Shown here piece by piece: positions 57,801 to 64,000 of a stretch of DNA of 64,000 nt. Each line of letters starts with the position of its first letter. Within the stretch, counting starts at the first letter, position 1. The DNA comes from Edaphochlamys debaryana (taxonomy: Eukaryota; Chlorophyta; Chlorophyceae; Chlamydomonadales): NCBI GenBank assembly GCA_016858145.1, contig JAEHOE010000043.1, positions 1 through 64,000 of the forward strand, written 5' to 3'. Under the pieces are notes generated by a model. That model saw only the letters and a list, made by a program, of their open reading frames with translations. It ran no database searches and was not told where the DNA came from. The translations under genes were made by a program, and so were the position numbers.

Positions 57801-59143
57801 CCGAGGAGCGCCTGAGCGCCACTGACCAGACGAACCCAGCGGCTGGTTGCATGCCTTCGCCGCCCGGCTGCCCAGCACCGGCGGTAGACCGCTGGAGCAC
57901 CCCGCCCTCCTCCGCCTCTCCAGAGGACAGCGCGCCGCAGGGTGCCACAGAGGAAGGCGCGTTGCGGGACCACACCGACGTGAAGGAGTCGTACTTTCCC
58001 ACTCCGCCCGAGCGACCGCCCGCGCCGACCCCGTCTCCACAGCTGGGCTCCACCGCACCGACCATCGTGGGCGGCCGGGGGCTGAGCACGCCGCTGAGGC
58101 TGGCGCGGTAGCTCGACCGCAGGTCACTGGCGGCGGAGGGCGCTGTGCTGCCACCGGCCAGCAGCCACAGCAGGAGCTCGTCATCGGTCTGACAGCCGGC
58201 GGACCGGCTGTGAGAGGCGGGGGGGGAGGCGGGGGGAGGTCCGGGGCAGGACGAAGCATTGGGGGGGTCGGCGAGGCGCAAGCCTGCGGCGTCAGGCGCT
58301 GGGACCGCCTCCGCGTGCGCAGTGTTTGGGGGCCCAAGCTGTGGCGCCGGTGCAGCCTCGGCCACGGACGAGTGCTTTGCGTTGGGGACGGCTTCAGTTG
58401 AGGCGCGTCGGGAGGACGCAGCGGCCGCTCCGCCCCAAGGGCAACCCGCTTCCAGAGCCGGCAATCCTAATCCGACCAGAAAAGCAGAGGCTAACAACAC
58501 ATGCAGCCCTGGAGCTCCGGCCGGCTGCAGGGTGGCATGGCTCCCACAAAGCAGCGCGGTCGGGAGGATGTTGAGAGCCAGGTGAGCGCAGTTCTTGCCC
58601 TGACGGGGGTGAAGCGAGCGTTAGAAGTGCCCGCTGCAGTACTGCTAGGCGCATTCTGCCGCATACCTGCAGTGTGTTTTGCTGCCAGGATAGCACCAGC
58701 GCGAGGTGCAGCAATCGTTCAGACGGCCCAGTGCGGTCTCCAATTGAGGCCAGCGTGAGCGCAGCCAGAAATAGGGCTTGCTTGTGCACCTGCGCGTGGG
58801 TATGAGCGCTCGGCCGCCTGCGAGACGTGCCAGCCGTTCAGTCGCTCCACGCCCCTCGCACCTGGACCCAGCGACCGGTGCGGTTGCTCAAAGCCACACA
58901 TCCCGTGCAACATATAATGACACCTGCGGGGCGGCACGCTATCTCAGCCCTTTTGCGACGGGCTTAAGCGCAACCCAGCGACTTACCCAGACTTGCAAGT
59001 ATCAGCGTGGTCGAAAGTGAGTGCTCAGAAGCTCTACATGCTAAGATGAGAGCAGCCACCAGAGGTAGAAGGGAGAAAGGATGCTCGCTGCCCCGCTCAC
59101 AGCGCTCCGCTGCCCCTGCAGTGAGGAACCCCCCTAAGCTCAT
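48876..59143 (-). CDS. Multi-pass membrane TKL-type protein kinase, ~2427 aa
   Basis: Sixteen exons join in phase: 59143-58987, 58923-58862, 58789-58667, 58599-57472, 57303-56332, 56111-55491, 55285-52424, 52290-52219, 51858-51548, 51323-51227, 50903-50838, 50663-50571, 50327-50250, 49999-49871, 49623-49528 and 49292-48876. Residues 20-165 form five or six hydrophobic segments. Residues 165-1975 are a Ser/Gly/Ala/Pro-rich linker of low complexity. The kinase domain (about 1976-2289) has GFGSMG (1983-1988), VVVK with Lys2003, IHADLK (catalytic Asp2133, HAD instead of HRD), AEN (Asn2138), DFG (Asp2160), MPPE, DVFSFGVVLWELHTG and a terminal RPSF. A 138-residue tail follows. The DVFSFG and RPxF motifs are typical of TKL/tyrosine-kinase-like kinases. 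Probably a membrane-anchored Ser/Thr kinase with a cytoplasmic catalytic end; ligand and substrates unknown. The ATG at 59143 is inferred from phase-compatible splicing. Confidence 0.87.
50973..50988. repeat. (GT)8 microsatellite in a kinase intron
   Basis: Pure GT run beside the minisatellite at 51031-51100. Confidence 0.9.
51031..51100. repeat. Minisatellite (~15-bp unit) in a kinase intron
   Basis: CATGTGGGTTGGC / CGTGTGGGTTTGGG units alternate about five times in the intron between 51226 and 50904. A (GT)8 run is at 50973-50988 in the same intron. Confidence 0.85.
54337..54386 (-). repeat. 12-bp coding repeat, (L-A-E-G)4, in kinase linker
   Basis: Four tandem CTCCGCCAGGCC/CTCCGCAAGGCC units inside the large exon encode alternating Leu-Ala-Glu-Gly in the disordered linker of the kinase. 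Confidence 0.8.
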
Positions 59144-59660
59144 TTCAATTCATGAGTGCACGCGGACGGGCCATAGCGGATAGGCAGCGCCAGGTTAGAC
59201 GAGTGTTTTGTCAGCGGCTAGCATTCCAGTTTAGTTGAAAGTATGCGGCAGGTGCCTTTTAGTGGGTGTTATTGACGGACGGCGACAAAGGCGAGGCTGT
59301 GCTGCAGCTGGGTTTTACCACCACCAGGCTCGTGGGTGTCGGGTGTGGGAACCTTCCGTGCCCCCCCTCCCCCCCCCCTGCCCACGCCTCCCCCATCCTC
59401 CCCCCTTCCGCCCCCTCCCCCCCGCTCGTGTGGTGCTAGATAGCCTTACTGCTTGTGCATCACATCGATGCATCACACGGCGCGGGCACGTCCTCCGACA
59501 CCCCCCGCCCCCTTCTGCGTCGGCCAACCCAGGGGGGGGGTAGGTCCTCCTCGGACATACATCATGCCTCGTCTGTACAGAGCTTGCCGAGAGGATCCCA
59601 AATCCGCTTTCAGAAATAAAAACGAAGGTTTTATTGCAAAGTTATGGGGGCCCAAAGTCC

Positions 59661-60210
59661 TCGGTCGGTCGTCGGTCGGGGGGTTCGGGGAAATATGGGA
59701 GGCTGTGTGGCGGAACTTTGTCACCGCGGCGTAGAGCACCGCCCAGCATCATCCCGCACGCCCTGAGCATGCAGCATGGCAAGAACTTATGCTGGCAAGT
59801 CACTGGTACCCTTCCAGCGGTGTTAGGGAGTCGTGACCGGTGGGACATGTCGGCATGCCGGGCACCGGGCACACATGCGGCCACCCAAAGGCGTCTCCCA
59901 GGTGCTCCCGGAAGCCTCCCTTCCACTCCCGCGCCTCAGATCGCACAGTACTAGCAAAATTAAGCCCTGATATCGCCCCTTGGTGCCGAGCCGTTGGTCA
60001 ATTGACGGGTCGGGGTCCGTGGCATGGTTGATAGTACCCGACCAACGTGGGCCACCGGGAGTGCTGTGCGCGCCCATGGATAGAGCACACGGCCAGCAGT
60101 CCAGCAAAAGCGGAAGGCATAAAACGAAGTACGCGCAGGCCTTGTACGACAGTGTCGTACACTGTACGGGTCGGTCGGTCGTCGATCCCGGGGGTTCGGG
60201 GAACTTTGGG
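59661..60210. repeat. Direct duplication of a (GGTC)n-GTTCGGGGAA element
   Basis: TCGGTCGGTCGTCG, followed by a G-run, TTCGGGG and AAATATGGG or AACTTTGGG, occurs at 59661-59700 and 60171-60210. The intervening 470 bp contain AACTTTG/CAAAG phrases at both ends, so this could be a small element with related ends. Confidence 0.45.
60144..60160. repeat. 17-bp inverted repeat GTACGACA-G-TGTCGTAC
   Basis: Perfect 8-bp arms around a single G, directly upstream of the second (GGTC)n copy. TTGTCGTAC also occurs at 62332 and 63750. Confidence 0.7.
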
Positions 60211-61547
60211 CATGATATCGGGCAACTTTGTTTGCACCCCCCCCTGGCCAACCCGTGCCAACCTTTTGCCTTCCCCAGGCCTTCCCCCACGGGTCCGGGC
60301 CTATAGTGAGCCGCAGGAGACGCTGCGCACTAGGCCCGCACGCTCAGGTAAACGCTTCGGACGGCTTGGGACGGCTTCGGAAGGCTTCGATGTGCCGCCT
60401 GGCTTTGATGGAACATCGCTTCTCGGCTCGCCAGAGCAGGGTTGCGGGTAGTTCCTCGCCAGAGATATTGTGGGCCGGGAGTGCACGTTGTTGGCCTTGC
60501 TTTTCGCGTAAACTCGCCTCTGTCTCTCTTTTCCCCCCTCCCCCCACCCCCTTCGGGGTGGAAGACCTAGAACGCCTGAAGAACCAAGAACGATAAGAGG
60601 CATTGGCCCCGCGCCCCGCGCCCCGCGCCCATCGGGGGTTTAAAGCAAAGCACAATGCAGCGCAGAGCACGATGGCACGCTTGGCTCCAGGCCCCCAGCA
60701 TGAAGATAGCGTGAGGTGGGCACGTAGCAGAGCGCAACCGTGTGTTACTGTCGGGGTTAAGGCAATGTGCGATTGCGGGCCGGCCCGTCGCTTCCCGCCG
60801 TTCAGCCCCCGCCTCTACATGCCCCGCGCCAAACCACTTCTTCTCCAGCCTCCCGCCACCTCATCGCCCCGGACCAGGTGCACGCGGTTCCCTTTGTTCT
60901 TCCCCGGCCCTGCCTGTGTCCGCGCGGTCGGCGCTAACCGCGCGCGCAGGGAGTAGGTGGGCGGCAATGCTGGGCTGTCAATGGCTGTAGCTAGAGACGC
61001 CATGAGTATTGCAGCGGCTTGGGGATGGGGCTGAGGGGCCTTGGCAATGCGCCCTGGACCGGTGCGGCCGAGTCACGGGAGCACCAGCCTCAGCGGCGGG
61101 GGAGAGCAGGCGTGCCGAGGGCACGTGACGGAGGCTTGAGCGGGACATCATCGGGGTTGGGACCCGGGGAGAAGGTGCAGGGGGAAGCACAGCTGGTGCG
61201 GAAGCGTACGGGATGAGCCGGTGAGCGGGGGGCAGGGGAGACAAAGATGCGATGGTTACCGCCTCTAGAAGGGGAGGGGTTGAGCCGACCGACAGCTAGA
61301 GCGAGAGGCTACGTGACAGACTTTCGGTCGTCACGCCTCGTCGCAATATTCTACCATGGTCAATCAGTGCCAGGACGCCTGGGTCCGCCGGTATTGTCTC
61401 CCACCCTCTTGGTGGCCTGAACGCCGCAAAAGAGTGTCTGCGACTCGGTATGGACTGGGTTGGTCGTCAACCCACTGCTAGGGGGTCGCGACCTTGGGGC
61501 TTGTCCCCGCCTGGCTATCCAGGCCATAGACCGCGGTTGGCCCGCGT

Positions 61548-61880
61548 TTACATGGACACCCTACCGCACCCCCATCCAAACCCGTACTTCTTCCAGCCCT
61601 CGCCCTCAAGGAACCTTATGTCCGCCCCCTTGCACCACTGGGGCTTGGCTGCACCTTGCCGCTCCTTCCGCATTGCCCGCCCGAGGGCGGTGATGAGGTA
61701 GGGCGCGACAATCCACCCCGTCGCCGCGCGCACCTCCTTAGCCACCTTGAGCACCAAAGCCCGCTGGCGAGGCGACACCCCCAGCACGACATTCCATCCC
61801 CCCTCCCCTTCCAGCTCCGTTACACCGACGCACTCAATGCAGCCCCCTCCGAAGGCCCTAGTCCAGACAGGTTCTCTAAG
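61548..61880 (-). pseudogene. Possible LINE ORF1-like fragment
   Basis: A minus-strand segment encodes GVSPRQRALVLKVAKEVRAA, then GWIVAPYLITALGRAMRKE and WCKGADIRFLEGEGWKKYGFG, ending at a stop at 61548. It has the look of a real, evolved protein end (helix, basic patch, aromatic tail) rather than chance GC-rich sequence. I suspect the nucleic-acid-binding ORF1 product of a LINE, but cannot confirm this. The upstream frame is degenerate. Confidence 0.3.
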
Positions 61881-62042
61881 CGGAGGCGGTCGGCTAGCTG
61901 GTCCGAGACCCCCCGCAGCAGCATCCAAACAGGGATGCTCAGGGAGAAGCGTGCGCCGGGGAGAGCGGCTCCTCAAGGCGAGGGGCGGAGTAGCACGATA
62001 GGCTGGAGATGCGGAGACAGCAGATGCGGGACTGGAGGGCAC

Positions 62043-64000
62043 TGGAGAGCGGGACTGGCAGGCTGGGGCAGGCTGGGGCAGAGCCGGCTGGCCGGCGAGA
62101 CGCAGGTCCGCCCTGTAGAGTCCGCACTATCGCGGCTCAGGCGGAAGTGCAGAGGTCTTACTGCCTGCTTTGGAGCAAGGTCTTGGTACCGTGCTGCAAC
62201 TTATCATGGAACACGAATCCAGAGGCCCGATCAGGAGGGTTGCGCCTCTGCAGCTTTTGACCATATGCCCCTCCCCACCTCCGGACCCCCCGCATCTAAT
62301 AGAGGACCACGAAAGCTGCCGAATGACACTTTGTCGTACCAATTTGGGGGGGTCGGGGGGGTGGGGGATGGGGGGGTGTCTGGGGGGGGGGCGCCAACTT
62401 TATCCAACTTTGACCCGATTGCGAGTTTCGCGCCCACAAACACACTGCTGGACTCCTCTTGCAATTCTCTATCGTTTGCACACGTTCACGCATCTAGACT
62501 TAAAATCTACGCCACTTACATGCTAACATGCCGTGATGCTTTTGCTTCGGAGCTGCGGTCCGCGTTTCGGCCCGGAAGGGGGCCCGGGGAGCCGCCTCGC
62601 GGATTTGTGGTCTTCGCTGCTTCTCGTCGCGCTCGCGCTGGATGGTCGCCCGGCACGGACTTGAGGCGCTGCTGGGAGCTGGCTTGTTTGTGCCTGCGGC
62701 TTCGGGCTGCGCGGACAGGGCCCTCGCCCATGCGCGCATGGCGGGGTGTGACCGGGGCGGTAGGCTAGCCGCGGCGTTTTGGGGCTTCTGCCTTGGGGTG
62801 GGGTGCGTGCTCTGCGCGCGGCCGTTCAGCAGCCGGCCGGGAGTTTGTTTTCGCGTTCGGTGCCTTATGTACACCGTCCGCCGGCCCTTGGGGGGTGCCT
62901 TCACCCCCCGGACCACCTGTGTTTCTGCCTATGCTTTTGGCGCCTCCTTCGGGAGGGTGTGCCTCAGACCCTTTGGCCCCTCCTTTCAGGAGGGTGAGCC
63001 TCTGATCGCGCGCGTGTTGAGAGGGTGGCTGCGCTTGTTCCTGGCGGTTCTCTGACTTCCCCCCCCCCTCGGCCTCGGCCCTGGTGGGGTTGAGCTTTGG
63101 TGGCGCGTGTGGTGAGAGGGTGGTTGCGCTTTGCTTGCGGACGCACTGCGCCTTCGGGCGCTTGTTTATTGCGCACGGGCCGTGTTGAGTTAGTGGGTGC
63201 GCTGTTCTGCGGTTGTTCAGGACGCTTCCGGCTTCGGCTGGGGGGCATGGGGTTCCGAGGGCTGCCGCTCCGTCAAAGTCCTCCCTACCTTTGCGCTCGC
63301 CGCATTGGCTCGGGGAGGCACCCTATGTAACGCATGGCTTCCTAACATGCCGGTCACAACCGAAGCCATAGCACCCTAGCCGGTGCAGATAACCCGCCCA
63401 ATGCAGTAGGGGATGTCGCTAGTGAAGCCAGCAGCGCCCCTAGCGACGATACGCCCAGTAAATGTCCCTTTCGCTCCAAGGATTCGGGAATGCCATGTCT
63501 CGCTGGCAATCGTTTGACTCGCTGTGCAACAAAAGGCGAAGCACGTGACGGTCCGCCAAGCGGGCAACCAGGGCAGTGGCCAGAGACCCCTGCGCCCGCT
63601 GGAGGGAGAAGGCGGGGCGTCCGGCTCGCGGGGAGGAGGGGGGGCACTTGGTTCGCAGGAAGGCACCGCCGCCGTGACCGGTGCCGAGCCGGCGTCCATG
63701 AGCTGCAATAGCATGCAATAGAGCTTAACGAAAGGACCCCGAAAACACGTTGTCGTACGTGAAAACCTCGTGCCGTACAAGCGGGGTGGGGGGTGGGGAG
63801 GTGGGTAAGGAGACACGGGAGACGAGTTACGCGAAAAGGCAGGCCAGCAAATGCAACAAGTGCACTGGTCGGCGACTATCCGCAGCCCTGCTCTTGCGAG
63901 CCTAATGCGGCGTTACCTTACCAGGCGGCAAGTCGAAGCCTTCCAAAACCGTCCGAAGCCTCCCACCCACGAGTTACCTGGCGCAGGTTACCTGAGCGTG
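62043..64000. other. Repeat-like right end, no supported gene
   Basis: From about 62520 to 63330 there are many small TTCGGG-loop hairpins (for example GCGCCTTCGGGCGC near 63148) and CT-rich tracts, like the 5' region of a retroelement. From 63370 on, a stretch with open frames in both directions shows no motif I recognise. Confidence 0.4.
62345..62390 (+). other. G-run tract, likely G-quadruplex forming
   Basis: Six runs of at least five G (seven, seven, five, seven, ten and so on) within 46 bases, preceded by GTCGTACCAATTT. Confidence 0.7.

Larger units (their letters stand above)
59144..61547. other. Intergenic upstream of kinase, repeat-containing
   Basis: C-rich tracts lie at 59360-59430. 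A duplicated phrase with (GGTC)n and GGGGGTTCGGGGAA is at 59661-59700 and 60171-60210. A hairpin is at 60144-60160. No gene with supported motifs. Confidence 0.5.

Overview
The window is nuclear DNA of a GC-rich green alga, most likely a chlamydomonadalean/volvocine species. The reasons are short introns with GTGxGG-type donors and C-rich acceptors, very GC-rich coding sequence, long low-complexity protein linkers, TGTAA-type polyadenylation signals, and a host gene set that is clearly eukaryotic and photosynthetic (plastid HSP70B, nuclear-encoded mitochondrial EF-Tu, a plant/algal-type SBF transporter). There is no sign of an organelle or bacterial genome.

Layout. Positions 1-16767 are a satellite-like tandem array with a unit of about 1.76 kb. 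About 4.6 copies are visible, and the array runs off the left edge. An 8.58-kb LTR retrotransposon (6237-14815) has inserted into the fourth copy. It has near-identical 2-kb LTRs, a CCCT target duplication and a degenerate gag-like region, and no recognisable pol. From 17.8 kb to 59.1 kb there are seven spliced host genes, all on the minus strand: a single-pass membrane protein of unknown function (17795-20551), splicing factor SF3B4/SAP49 (21650-24495), a 14-3-3 protein (25706-26533), plastid HSP70B (33410-37406), mitochondrial EF-Tu (39616-43933), an SBF/SLC10A7-like transporter (45180-46614), and a multi-pass membrane TKL-type kinase of about 2427 residues (48876-59143). Exon phases join exactly in every one of these models.

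Between 14-3-3 and HSP70B lies a mobile-element island (28.2-33.0 kb). It holds plus-strand exons with the zinc-ribbon and terminal RuvC motifs of a TnpB/Fanzor-type RNA-guided nuclease, a minus-strand 3' fragment of an L1-type LINE, a long imperfect inverted repeat, and dispersed structured repeats that share a GGGCTCAGCCC hairpin. Similar hairpin elements recur near 39.0 and 44.3 kb. The right end (59.2-64 kb) is gene-poor and repeat-rich, with a possible LINE ORF1 fragment.

How the genes relate. The host genes are independent housekeeping or signalling genes, not an operon: organelle protein folding (HSP70B), organelle translation (EF-Tu), pre-mRNA splicing (SF3B4), phosphoprotein binding (14-3-3), membrane transport and kinase signalling. 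The most noteworthy items are the Fanzor-like remnant with its structured 3' repeats, the gag-only-like LTR element with asymmetric LTR ends, the palindrome-bearing satellite, the unusual membrane-anchored TKL kinase, and a GC-AG intron in SF3B4.
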